Assembly (NCBI RefSeq): GCF_021246445.1
Contig: NZ_JAJQXW010000001.1
Location: forward strand, 62,001-126,000
Reading direction: 5' to 3'
Source of the DNA: Rhabdothermincola salaria
Lineage (GTDB): Bacteria; Actinomycetota; Acidimicrobiia; Acidimicrobiales; Acidimicrobilacustridaceae
Length of the DNA: 64,000 nt
The notes below the pieces were generated by a model that saw nothing but the letters and a program-made list of their open reading frames with translations, was not told the DNA's origin and made no database searches. Shown here piece by piece: positions 17,031 through 25,603 of this stretch. The position numbers and the translations under genes were made by a program. The first letter of the stretch is position 1. Each line of letters opens with the position of its first letter.

Positions 17031-17714
17031 TCAGCCGGCTGCGCCGGGGTGGTTCGGTCCCCCCGGGTCGAGGATCTCGAGGGCCTCGTGGTGCAGCAGG
17101 CGCTTGTGCTCGGCGATCACGGCGCGGTCCTTGTCCGCCAGCGACCGGGCCCGTTCGAGGGCGACAGGCACCACCTGGTCCTCGGGCGCGGTGCGGTCGA
17201 CGAACCCGGCGGCCACGGCCTCGGGTCCGGACCAGCGGTGGCCGGTGTTGATGGCCTCGGTCAGGGTCCGCTTGGGAAGGCGGGTGGCGAGGAGGGCGTA
17301 GATCCGAGGATCGACGGCCAGGCCGAGATCGGCCTCGGGCATGCACCAGTAGCCGCGGTCCTCGCGCATGACGGCGTGGTCGCACACCGTGCACAGCATC
17401 GCCCCGGCGCCGAAGGCGTGGCCGTTGACCGCCGCCACCGTGGGCCCGGCGAAGCGCAGGATCCGGGCCAGGCTGCGGAAGAGGACGGGGAAGAAGTCGC
17501 CGGTGCCGCCGACGTCGGCCATGACCCAGTCGAGGTCGAGGCCGTTGCTGAAGAACTTGCCGGTGCCGGTGATCACCAACCCGACCGGGCCCTTGCGGGC
17601 CTCGACCTGATCGAGGGCGGACGCCAGCTCGGTGGCGGTGTCGAGGTTCCAGCGGTTCTCGCCGCCGTCCATCGTGAGCAGGGCGATGTCGTCGTGCCAT
17701 TCGAGTTCGATCAT
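17031..17714 (-). CDS. Crotonase-fold delta3,delta2-enoyl-CoA isomerase-like protein
   Basis: A short (227-residue) crotonase. GTGKFFSNGLDLDWV gives the first oxyanion-hole loop, and NGHAFGAGAMLCTVCDHAVMREDRGYWCMPEADLGL matches in pieces the pattern of eukaryotic peroxisomal ECI-type isomerases (RGYWCMPEADLGL with the catalytic-position Glu). Such enzymes shift the double bond of 3-enoyl-CoA to 2-trans so that unsaturated fatty acids can enter beta-oxidation. ATG at 17712-17714. It converges on the GGDEF gene (16 bp apart) and is divergent from the FadE5-like dehydrogenase, which suits a shared regulatory region of about 100 bp. Confidence 0.88.
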   Translation of the reverse strand: MIELEWHDDIALLTMDGGENRWNLDTATELASALDQVEARKGPVGLVITGTGKFFSNGLDLDWVMADVGGTGDFFPVLFRSLARILRFAGPTVAAVNGHAFGAGAMLCTVCDHAVMREDRGYWCMPEADLGLAVDPRIYALLATRLPKRTLTEAINTGHRWSGPEAVAAGFVDRTAPEDQVVPVALERARSLADKDRAVIAEHKRLLHHEALEILDPGGPNHPGAAG

Positions 17715-17814
17715 CGTCGGGGATGGTGCCAGACGGGAGCGTGGCCCGCTCGGAGCCGGGGCCGCCGGGTTGCCCGCCCGAGTGTGACCGATGTGACCCG
17801 GTTAGCCTCGGTTC

Positions 17815-19620
17815 GTGGCTGACTACCGACCTCCGCTCCGCGACATCCGCTTCGTGCTCGACCACCTCACCGACGTGGCGGCGCTGTGCGAGCTCCCGGC
17901 GTTCGCCCACCTGGCGCCCGACGTCATCGACGGGGTCATCGAGGAGAACGCCCGCTTCACCGCCGAGCTCATCGCGCCTCTCAACCGGTCCGGCGACGTC
18001 GAGACCAGCCGGCACGACCCGTCCGGCAACACCGTCACGACCCCCGAGGGGTTCGTCGACGCCTACCACCAGTACGTGGCGGCCGGTTGGGGCGGCGTCC
18101 CGTTCCCCGAGCCCTACGGCGGCGGTGGGTTCCCGTGGCTCATCGGCATCGTGCTCCAGGAGTTCATCTCCTCCGCCAACATGGCCTTCTCCATGGCCCC
18201 GCTGCTCACCCAGGGCGCCATCGACCTGCTCATGAACCACGGCAGCGAGGAGCAGAAGGAGACCTTCCTCACCAAGATGGTCACCGGCGAGTGGACGGGG
18301 ACCATGAACCTCACCGAGCCCCAGGCCGGCTCGGACGTGGGGGCGGTGCGCACCAAGGCGGTCCCGGCCGACGACGGCACGTGGCGCATCACCGGCACCA
18401 AGATCTACATCTCCTTCGGTGAGCACGACATGGCCGACAACATCGTCCACCTGGTGCTGGCCCGCACGCCCGACGCCCCTCCGGGCACCAAGGGCATCTC
18501 GTGCTTCATCGTGCCCAAGTTCCTGGTGAACGACGACGGTTCGCTGGGGGAGCGCAACGACGTCACCTGCGTGTCCATCGAGCACAAGATGGGCATCAAG
18601 GCCAGCCCGACCTGCGTCATGAGCTACGGCGAGGGCGACGGCGCCGTGGGCTACCTCATCGGTGAAGAGAACCAGGGCATGCGCTACATGTTCACGATGA
18701 TGAACAACGCCCGCCTCTCGGTCGGCCTCGAGGGCCTCTCGCTGGCCGAGCGGGCCTACCAGGACGCCCTGCAGTACGCCCAGGAGCGTCGCCAGGGCCG
18801 TGCCCCGGGCGCCCCGGCGGGCGAGACCTCCCTCATCGTCGAGCTCCCGGACGTGCGCCGGATGCTGCTCACCATGAAGGCCCTCGTCGATGCCATGCGG
18901 GCGATCATCTACACCAACGCCCAGGCCATCGACCTGGCCGAGCACCACACCGATGCCGACGTGCGCCAGCGCTACGGCGAGCTGGTCGAGCTGCTCATCC
19001 CCGTCTCCAAGGGCTTCGGCACCGACATGGGCATCGAGGTCACCTCGTTGGCCATCCAGGTGTACGGCGGCATGGGCTACATCGAGGAGTCCGGGGTGCC
19101 CCAGCACTTCCGCGACGCTCGCATCACGTCCATCTACGAGGGCACCAACGGGATCCAGGCCATGGACCTGGTGGGGCGCAAGCTGCCGATGCGCGGCGGT
19201 GGGGTGATGGCCGACTTCCTGGCCGACGTCGACGCGCTGGATGCGCGTCTGGCCGAGGCCGGCGACGAGCTGGCCCCGGTGCGCACGCAGCTGGCGGCGG
19301 CCCGGGCCACGGTCGGCGACACGGTGGCCTGGCTCATGGAGCACGGTCTGGCCGACGTCCGCGACGCGCTGGCCGGGGCCACGCCGTTCCTGCGCATGTT
19401 CGGCCTGCTGGTCGGCGGCCGCTACCTGGCGGAGGCCGCGCTGTCGGCCCGGGCCGCGCTCGACGCCGGTGGCGGCGACGAGGAGCACCTGCAGGCCCGG
19501 ATCACCATCGCTCGCTTCTACGCCGAGAACCTCCTCCCGGGGGTCCAGGGGCTGGCCCCGGCCGTCACCGCCGGTCACGCCGACCTCTACGCCGTGGGCC
19601 CCGACGCCCTCGCCGGCTGA
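17815..19620 (+). CDS. Acyl-CoA dehydrogenase (FadE5-like, long form)
   Basis: A 601-residue FAD enzyme of the long acyl-CoA dehydrogenase branch. It removes two hydrogens from acyl-CoA to give 2-enoyl-CoA. Visible parts: N-terminal extension, FAD/substrate loop MNLTEPQAGSDVGAVRTKA near 165, YIEESGVPQHFRDARITSIYEGTNGIQ in pieces, with the catalytic base Glu in YEGTNGIQAMDLVG near 443, and the extra C-terminal helical domain (about 470-601). This size and C-terminal domain match mycobacterial FadE5. Start is GTG at 17815. Lgt follows 10 bp downstream. Confidence 0.94.
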   Translation: MADYRPPLRDIRFVLDHLTDVAALCELPAFAHLAPDVIDGVIEENARFTAELIAPLNRSGDVETSRHDPSGNTVTTPEGFVDAYHQYVAAGWGGVPFPEPYGGGGFPWLIGIVLQEFISSANMAFSMAPLLTQGAIDLLMNHGSEEQKETFLTKMVTGEWTGTMNLTEPQAGSDVGAVRTKAVPADDGTWRITGTKIYISFGEHDMADNIVHLVLARTPDAPPGTKGISCFIVPKFLVNDDGSLGERNDVTCVSIEHKMGIKASPTCVMSYGEGDGAVGYLIGEENQGMRYMFTMMNNARLSVGLEGLSLAERAYQDALQYAQERRQGRAPGAPAGETSLIVELPDVRRMLLTMKALVDAMRAIIYTNAQAIDLAEHHTDADVRQRYGELVELLIPVSKGFGTDMGIEVTSLAIQVYGGMGYIEESGVPQHFRDARITSIYEGTNGIQAMDLVGRKLPMRGGGVMADFLADVDALDARLAEAGDELAPVRTQLAAARATVGDTVAWLMEHGLADVRDALAGATPFLRMFGLLVGGRYLAEAALSARAALDAGGGDEEHLQARITIARFYAENLLPGVQGLAPAVTAGHADLYAVGPDALAG

Positions 19621-19630
19621 GTCGCCGTCG

Positions 19631-20641
19631 ATGAGCACCGTCGCAGCCCTCTCCGTCACGGCCGACCTCTCGGCGCTGGCCTCCATCCCCAGCCCGAGCA
19701 GCGGCCGCCTCGGTCCGCTCAACATGTACGGCCTCATGATCGCCCTCGGCGTGCTGGCCGCCATCGAGCTCGCCCGTGTCCGCTGGCGCGACCGGGGCGG
19801 CAACCCCGACGACATCTACGCCATCGCCCTGTGGGCGGTGCCGGCAGGCCTGATCGGCGCCCGGCTCTACCACCTGGCCACCGACTGGCGCAGCTACGAG
19901 GGGCGCTGGGGCGACGCCATCAAGATCTGGGAGGGCGGCCTGGGCATCCCCGGGGGCATCGCCGCCGGGGTGGGCGTCGGGGTGTGGATCGCGTACCGGC
20001 GGGGCATGCGCCTGCCGGTCGGGCTCGACGCCGTGGCCCCGGCCCTCCCGCTGGCCCAGGCCATCGGTCGCCTCGGCAACTACTGGAACCAGGAGCTCTT
20101 CGGTCGGCCCACCGACCTGCCCTGGGGCCTCGAGATCGACGGTGGCAACCGTCCACTCGACTACGCCGAGTTCCAGACGTTCCACCCCACCTTCCTGTAC
20201 GAGCTGCTGTGGAACCTGGCCCTGGTCGGGGTGTTGATCGCCGTCGACCGCCGCAAGGTCCTGCGCCCCGGCCAGCTGTTCCCGCTCTACATCGGGGGCT
20301 ACTTCCTCGGTCGGCTCTGGGTCGAGGCCCTGCGCATCGACGATGCCAGCATCATCCTGGGCCTGCGGGTGAACATCTGGATGTCGATCATCGGCATCGC
20401 CGGCGCCGCCATCGTGTTCGTGGTGCGAGGGGTGCGGCGTCGCCCCGACGACAGCGACGAGCCCTACCGCGACGGACACCGGTGGGAACCGGCGGCCGTG
20501 ACCGACGGAGGCACGGCGTCGGCCGACGGGCCCACCGAGCCGGCTGGTGGCGCGAGCGACGGCCGGCACGGGTCCGGGCCCGGGGTGAGCGCCGAGTCGG
20601 AGGTCAGCTCCGAGACAGGGGAGGACCGTCCACCGGGGTGA
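19631..20641 (+). CDS. lgt: Prolipoprotein diacylglyceryl transferase
   Basis: A 336-residue membrane enzyme that moves diacylglyceryl from phosphatidylglycerol to the lipobox cysteine of prelipoproteins. Several hydrophobic segments are visible (LNMYGLMIALGVLAAIELARV; ALPLAQAIGRLGNYWNQELFG with the Lgt signature GRxGNxxN; FHPTFLYELLWNLALVGVLI; PLYIGGYFLGRLWVEALRID). The last 60 residues are hydrophilic and disordered, as in many actinobacterial Lgt proteins. ATG at 19631. Its 3' end overlaps the convergent phosphotransferase gene by 38 bp, inside the disordered tail. Confidence 0.93.
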   Translation: MSTVAALSVTADLSALASIPSPSSGRLGPLNMYGLMIALGVLAAIELARVRWRDRGGNPDDIYAIALWAVPAGLIGARLYHLATDWRSYEGRWGDAIKIWEGGLGIPGGIAAGVGVGVWIAYRRGMRLPVGLDAVAPALPLAQAIGRLGNYWNQELFGRPTDLPWGLEIDGGNRPLDYAEFQTFHPTFLYELLWNLALVGVLIAVDRRKVLRPGQLFPLYIGGYFLGRLWVEALRIDDASIILGLRVNIWMSIIGIAGAAIVFVVRGVRRRPDDSDEPYRDGHRWEPAAVTDGGTASADGPTEPAGGASDGRHGSGPGVSAESEVSSETGEDRPPG

Positions 20642-21755
20642 AGTCCCAGGGCAGCTCGGGGTCGAGGCCGCCGGCCAGGCGGTCGAGGTGGCCGATGCCG
20701 CGCAGGGTGCGGTCGAGGCGGTTCACGGGGTGATGCGGGGAGAGCTGGTCGGCCGGGCCCGGTGGGGGGAAGGCCAGCAGCTCTCGTACGTCGTAGGCGA
20801 TGCAGTAGAGCCGCACCCGGTCGAGCTGGTGGGGGTGCTCGAAGAGGGCGGGATAGTCCTCGCACAGCCAGTAGGGCACGAGGGCGTAGTCGCGGGCCAG
20901 GGTGTCGTCCTCGTAGTCGGGTGCCACGTGCAGGTAGGGGTACGCGCAGAAGCGCAGCAGCACGTCGAGGTCGAGGTCGCACGGTCCGCCTCGGGCCCAC
21001 TCGAAGTCGAGCAGGGCGGTGATGGCCCGCCCGTCCCACAGCACGTTCTCGAAGGTGAGGTCGCCATGGACCAGCCGGGAGGTGTCGAACGGCTCGAGCA
21101 CCGGCGAGGTGGTGCGCACGAACCGCGACGCGTGCTCGGCGAGGAGCGGGTCGACGAACGGCATGGTGGCGACCAGGTCGATGGCACGGGCCAGCGGCTC
21201 GACCACGGCGAACTCGCGCTCGGCCAACAGCTGGGGGGCGGCGTCGATGAAGGGGAGGTCGGGCGGGCGCCGGACCTGGTGGAGCTGGCGGAGGATCTGG
21301 GCCAGCTGGCGCACGGCACTGCGCCGCTCGCCGTTGGACATCGAGGGCCAGCACCGGGCGAGGACCTCGCCGGGCTGGCGGCGCATGACCAGCCAGTCGG
21401 CGCCCAACGTGCCGCCGTAGGCGACGATCTCGGGATAGCCGATCGCAGGGGGGAGGAGGGGCCCCAGGTAGGCCTCGCGTCGGAGGCGTTGGTTGGGGCG
21501 CCGGTTCACCCGGATCACGTGCTCGGGTGCCAGCCACACCTCGTTGGTGACGCTGGAGGCCCGGGTGAGGGGCATCGTGTAGTCGAGCCCCGCCTCGGTG
21601 AGGGCTCGGCGGGCGCGAGCCTCGGCGAAGTCGCTCACCGCGTTCTCGCGGCTGAAAGAACGCGATGGGGTGCTGGTCGTCGTCGTGATCTGCGCTGCAT
21701 CGACCTGCGCCCCGATCGTCTCGACCGTCGTTTCCGTGCGTCGTCGTCCGCCCAC
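20604..21755 (-). CDS. Aminoglycoside phosphotransferase-family kinase
   Basis: A 383-residue protein with a kinase fold of the APH family. The nucleotide-binding lobe holds LTRASSVTNEVWLAPEHVIRVNRR, the catalytic loop is LVHGDLTFENVLWDG near 230, and the Mg-binding motif is ALLDFEWARGGPCDLDLDVL. Family members phosphorylate small hydroxyl compounds (aminoglycosides, homoserine, choline, sugars) and the substrate here is unknown; resistance should not be assumed. Start is GTG at 21753-21755, which adds about 45 low-complexity residues; a start further in is possible. It overlaps the tail of lgt. Confidence 0.82.
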   Translation of the reverse strand: MGGRRRTETTVETIGAQVDAAQITTTTSTPSRSFSRENAVSDFAEARARRALTEAGLDYTMPLTRASSVTNEVWLAPEHVIRVNRRPNQRLRREAYLGPLLPPAIGYPEIVAYGGTLGADWLVMRRQPGEVLARCWPSMSNGERRSAVRQLAQILRQLHQVRRPPDLPFIDAAPQLLAEREFAVVEPLARAIDLVATMPFVDPLLAEHASRFVRTTSPVLEPFDTSRLVHGDLTFENVLWDGRAITALLDFEWARGGPCDLDLDVLLRFCAYPYLHVAPDYEDDTLARDYALVPYWLCEDYPALFEHPHQLDRVRLYCIAYDVRELLAFPPPGPADQLSPHHPVNRLDRTLRGIGHLDRLAGGLDPELPWDFTPVDGPPLSRS

Positions 21756-21856
21756 TGTCTACCTCCGCCGGGCCCGTGGGCATACGGCGGCCACCCTCGA
21801 CGTTGACGTCGAGGGTCGGCACCGCGCCGACGCGCGTTCTTCCAGGAGGCTCCACC

Positions 21857-22345
21857 GTGTCGCTCTACGACCACGCCGTCAACAACCTCGACGGGTCCAC
21901 CGCCGACCTCCACGACCTCGAGGGCAAGGCGGTCCTGATCGTCAACGTGGCCTCCAAGTGCGGGCTGACGCCCCAGTACGAGGGCCTCGAGCGGCTCCAG
22001 CAGCGCTACGGCGACCGCGGCTTCACCGTGCTGGGCGTGCCCTGCAACCAGTTCATGGGCCAGGAGCCGGGCAGCGCCGAGGAGATCCAGACGTTCTGCT
22101 CGACCACCTACGGCGTCTCGTTCCCGTTGACCGAGAAGGTCGAGGTGAACGGCGAAGGCCGCCATCCGCTCTACGAGGACCTCACCTCGGTGCCCGACGC
22201 CGCCGGCGAGGCGGGCGACATCCAGTGGAACTTCGAGAAGTTCCTGGTCGCGCCCGGTGGCGTCGTGGTCACCCGGTTCCGGCCCACCGTCGAGCCCGAG
22301 GCCGAGGAGGTGGTGGCCGCCATCGAGGCCTCCCTCCCGGCCTGA
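21857..22345 (+). CDS. Glutathione peroxidase-family thiol peroxidase
   Basis: A 162-residue peroxidase. Motifs: NVASKCGLTPQYEGL with the peroxidatic cysteine (Cys, not selenocysteine), VLGVPCNQFMGQEPG with Gln and the candidate resolving Cys, and QWNFEKFLV with the conserved Trp. Cysteine-type members reduce peroxides mostly with thioredoxin as donor, which fits an actinobacterium lacking glutathione. GTG at 21857 follows AGGAGG with a 7-nt spacer, which decides the start over an upstream ATG at 21776. About 100 bp separate it from the divergent kinase gene. Confidence 0.94.
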   Translation: MSLYDHAVNNLDGSTADLHDLEGKAVLIVNVASKCGLTPQYEGLERLQQRYGDRGFTVLGVPCNQFMGQEPGSAEEIQTFCSTTYGVSFPLTEKVEVNGEGRHPLYEDLTSVPDAAGEAGDIQWNFEKFLVAPGGVVVTRFRPTVEPEAEEVVAAIEASLPA

Positions 22346-22501
22346 TCGGCCCACCGGCCGGCCTCAGCCGGTACCCTGGAAGCTGACACAGGGCTGCCGC
22401 TCGGCTGCCCAGCGGCGCCGGAGGGCGTCGCTCCCCTCGTGCCGGCCCCACCGACGGTGGCGATCGTCGGCACCACGAACCGCTGAGGCCTGCCGACCAC
22501 C

Positions 22502-23671
22502 ATGACTTCCTTCGCCGATCTGGGCGTCTCGCCCGACTTCGTCGCCGCGCTCGCGGCCAAGGGCATCGACGCCCCGTTCCCCATCCAAGAGCTCACCATC
22601 CCCGACGCCCTCGCCGGCCGCGACGTGTGCGGCAAGGCCAAGACCGGGTCGGGCAAGACGCTCGCCTTCGGCCTTCCCGTCCTCGAGCGGGTCAAGTCGG
22701 CCGAGCCGCGCCGCCCCCGCGCCATCATCTTGGTGCCGACCCGTGAGCTGGCCGTGCAGGTCCGCGACGAGCTGGTCGCCCTGGGATCCACCCGCGACGT
22801 CACCGTCGGCGCCGTCTACGGCGGGGCCAGCATGGACACGCAGGTGAAGCAGCTGGTCAAGGGCGTCGAGCTGGTGGTGGCCACACCGGGGCGCATGATC
22901 GACCTGATCGAGCGCAAGGAGATCTTCCTCGACGACATCACCCAGGTGGTGCTCGACGAAGCCGACCGCATGGCCGACATGGGGTTCCTGCCCCAGGTCG
23001 AGTGGATCCTGCGCCACATCCCCGGCAGCCACCAGACGCTGCTGTTCTCGGCCACCCTCGACGGTGTGGTCGACACGCTCATCAAGCGGTACCAGACCGA
23101 CCCGGCCATGCACGAGGTCGAGTCCACCACCGTCACGGTGGAGGAGATGCACCACCGGTTCCTCCACGTCCACGACATGGACAAGGTCAAGGTGGCGGCC
23201 GCCATCGCCCGCTCGTCGAACCGGGCCATCGTGTTCGTGCGCACCAAGCGCGCCGCCGACCGGGTGGCCTCCGACCTGCGGCGCGAGGACGTCGAGGCCG
23301 CCTCGATCCACGGCGACCTGCGTCAGAGCCACCGCGAGAAGGCCCTCGCCGACTTCGGGGCCGGCAAGCTCAGGGTGCTGGTGGCGACCGATGTCGCCGC
23401 TCGCGGCATCCACGTCGACGACGTCGACGTGGTCATCCACTACGACCCGCCCGAGGACGCCAAGGCCTATCTGCACCGTTCGGGCCGCACCGCCCGGGCC
23501 GGTGAGTCCGGCGTGGTGGTGACCCTCGCCCTCTGGAACGAGGAGCTCGAGATCAAGCGGATGCAGAAGCGCCTGAAGATCGATCAGCCCATCGTCGAGG
23601 TCTTCTCCAACGATCCCCGCCTCACCGACCTGGTGGCGTGGAACCCCGCGGACGACGCCGCCGCCGGCTGA
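22502..23671 (+). CDS. DEAD-box RNA helicase
   Basis: A 389-residue ATP-dependent RNA helicase of compact size. Q-motif FADLGVSPDF and PFPIQELTIP, Walker A AKTGSGKT, PTRELAVQV, GG, TPGRMIDLI, VLDEADRMADMGF (DEAD), SAT in LLFSATLDG, IVFVRTKRAADRVA, ATDVAARGIHVDDVDVVIHYDPP and HRSGRTARAG are all in order. No C-terminal RNA-binding extension, unlike CsdA. A 156-bp gap precedes the ATG and could hold a long 5' leader, as cold-shock helicases often have. The methyltransferase frame begins within its last codons. Confidence 0.95.
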   Translation: MTSFADLGVSPDFVAALAAKGIDAPFPIQELTIPDALAGRDVCGKAKTGSGKTLAFGLPVLERVKSAEPRRPRAIILVPTRELAVQVRDELVALGSTRDVTVGAVYGGASMDTQVKQLVKGVELVVATPGRMIDLIERKEIFLDDITQVVLDEADRMADMGFLPQVEWILRHIPGSHQTLLFSATLDGVVDTLIKRYQTDPAMHEVESTTVTVEEMHHRFLHVHDMDKVKVAAAIARSSNRAIVFVRTKRAADRVASDLRREDVEAASIHGDLRQSHREKALADFGAGKLRVLVATDVAARGIHVDDVDVVIHYDPPEDAKAYLHRSGRTARAGESGVVVTLALWNEELEIKRMQKRLKIDQPIVEVFSNDPRLTDLVAWNPADDAAAG

Positions 23672-25593
23672 ACACCCCGTCCGCCGCCGCGGACCTGGCC
23701 GCCTTCGCCGATCGTGAGGGCCTGAGCCCGGGCGCGGTCATGGCCGCGGTGGTGGCCGAGGCCGCCTCCCGCCACGGCGTCGACCGCAGCCGGCTGGGCC
23801 CGCTCGGACGGGTCCCGGTGCCGGACGAGGCCGGGCGGGTGGTCGCCCACCTTGCCGTGTTCGATCCGCCGGGCGGCGACGACGGCCCGGAGCGCGACGC
23901 CGACCGGCTCGGATCGCTGCACCAGGTGCTGGTCGCCGCCGACGAACGCCGTCGGCGAGGTGTGCACTACACGCCTCGCGTCGCCGCCGAGACCCTGGTG
24001 TCGCTGGCGTGGGCGGAGTGGGAGTCGGGGGCACCCGATCGAGGTCGGCCGGCGATGGTCCTCGATCCAGCCTGCGGTGGCGGCGCCTTCTTGTTGGCGG
24101 CCGCCCGCACCATGCACGCGCAGGGAGTCGGCGCCGCCGAGGTGTTGGCGTCGCTGCGGGGCATCGACGTCGACCCGCTCGCAGTGGAGGTCACCATCGC
24201 CGCCCTGGCGCTGTGGGGATGGGCCGCCGGGATCGCCGACCCGCCCCTCGACGAGGGGGTCGTCCACCGGGCCGACGCCCTCGACCCGACGACCGCATGG
24301 TGGTCCTCGCCGGGTCGGGCGCCGGACCTGATCGTCGGCAACCCGCCGTTCGGGGGTCAGCTCCGGCGCCTCACGGCCCGGGCCCTCCCGGCCGCGGAAC
24401 CGGGCGGTCGCCGCCACGGGTACGCCGACACCGCCGCGCTGTTCCTCCGGCGAGGGGTCGACGAGGTGGCCGCCGGCGGGGTGGTCGCCCTGGTGCAGCC
24501 GCTCTCGGTGCTGGCCACCCGCGACGCCGCCCCGGTGCGCGAGGCGGTGGGCGACGACCTGGTGGCGCTCTGGGTGCCGGACGGTCGGCTCTTCGACGCC
24601 TCCGTCCACGTCTGCGCGCCGGTGCTGCGGCGAGGGTCGGGGGACCGTCGGTCCCGCGGCACGGTGGTGGTGCGATCCGGGGCGTCGGCCGACCCGCTCG
24701 GTGAGGTGCCGCGGGAACGCCTCTCGCGTCACCGCAGCTGGGGCCCCCTGTGGGCGGAGGCCTCCGGGGTGCCGCCGGTGGAGCTGGGCCCGCAGGTGCT
24801 CGGCGACCGGTGCCGGTCCGGGGCCGGCTTCCGCGACGAGTTCTACGCGGTGGCCGACCTCGTCGTCGACGGGCTCCCGGCCGCGGAGGGGGCGGTGGCC
24901 GGTCGGCCGCCAACGGTGTCCCGAGTGGTGACGACCGGTCTGCTCGAGTGGGCGACGACGGGGTGGGGGCGTCGGTCGGCGGTGCTGGGCGGGGCCCGCT
25001 ACGCGGCTCCGATGCTCGACCTCGGGGTCGTGCGGGCCTCGTCGGAACCCCGGCTCGACCGCGTGGTCGACGCCCGGACCGCCCCCAAGGTGCTGGTGGC
25101 CACCCAGACGCGGGTGGTGGAGGCCGTGGTCGATCCCGACGGCAGCCTCTGGCCCTCGGTGCCGGTGGTGTCGGTGCGGCTCGACGACCAGGCGGGCCCC
25201 GAAGGTGTCGGCGACGACGAGGCAGAGCTCGATGACGACGAGGTGGCGACCCGGCTGTGGCTGGTCGCGGCTGCGCTCATGGCCCCGCCCGTGACGGCCT
25301 GGGCGGTGCTCGAGACGGGCGGCACGGCCCGTTCGGCAGGCGCGCTCAAGCTGAGCGCTCGGCAGGTGCTGCGGGCCCCGTTGCCGGTCGATGTCGACGC
25401 GTGGGCGGAAGGGGCTGCGCTGCTGCGCTCGGCCTCGCAGGAGGGCAGCGTGGCCCCCGGACCCGAGGCGGTGGCGGCGTTCGGGCGGGTGCTCATCGCC
25501 GCCCACGGCCTCGAGAAGGCCCTGGCGGAAGAGGTCGAGCGGTGGTGGTGGGACCGCCACCCGCGGGGAGGAAGTCCACGGAATTATCGCTAA
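23638..25593 (+). CDS. DNA N6-adenine methyltransferase-like protein
   Basis: A 651-residue protein with a class I N6-adenine methyltransferase core. The AdoMet motif I is VLDPACGGGAFLLAAA near 142 and the catalytic motif IV is LIVGNPPFGGQ near 227. Between residues 95 and 105, RRRRGVHYTPRVAAETL is the motif X region common to type I and IIG enzymes. The C-terminal part (APKVLVATQTRVVEAVV, then VVSVRLDD) resembles a TaqI-type target-recognition region. The N-terminus is too short for a nuclease, and no restriction subunit is nearby, so it looks like an orphan methylase. GTG 23638 overlaps the helicase by 34 bp; the start is uncertain. Confidence 0.8.
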   Translation: MEPRGRRRRRLNTPSAAADLAAFADREGLSPGAVMAAVVAEAASRHGVDRSRLGPLGRVPVPDEAGRVVAHLAVFDPPGGDDGPERDADRLGSLHQVLVAADERRRRGVHYTPRVAAETLVSLAWAEWESGAPDRGRPAMVLDPACGGGAFLLAAARTMHAQGVGAAEVLASLRGIDVDPLAVEVTIAALALWGWAAGIADPPLDEGVVHRADALDPTTAWWSSPGRAPDLIVGNPPFGGQLRRLTARALPAAEPGGRRHGYADTAALFLRRGVDEVAAGGVVALVQPLSVLATRDAAPVREAVGDDLVALWVPDGRLFDASVHVCAPVLRRGSGDRRSRGTVVVRSGASADPLGEVPRERLSRHRSWGPLWAEASGVPPVELGPQVLGDRCRSGAGFRDEFYAVADLVVDGLPAAEGAVAGRPPTVSRVVTTGLLEWATTGWGRRSAVLGGARYAAPMLDLGVVRASSEPRLDRVVDARTAPKVLVATQTRVVEAVVDPDGSLWPSVPVVSVRLDDQAGPEGVGDDEAELDDDEVATRLWLVAAALMAPPVTAWAVLETGGTARSAGALKLSARQVLRAPLPVDVDAWAEGAALLRSASQEGSVAPGPEAVAAFGRVLIAAHGLEKALAEEVERWWWDRHPRGGSPRNYR

Positions 25594-25603
25594 CGTCTCC
25601 GGC

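Noticed and set aside
16981-19815. Open minus-strand frame of about 944 codons
   Set aside because: Antisense to the FadE5-like gene; the only real minus-strand gene inside is the crotonase at 17031-17714 in another reading frame.
20604-21755. Aminoglycoside resistance gene
   Set aside because: The kinase fold is shared by many small-molecule kinases and there is no evidence for an antibiotic substrate.
21857-22345. Selenocysteine glutathione peroxidase
   Set aside because: The active-site codon is a normal Cys and no in-frame TGA or SECIS-like hairpin is needed.
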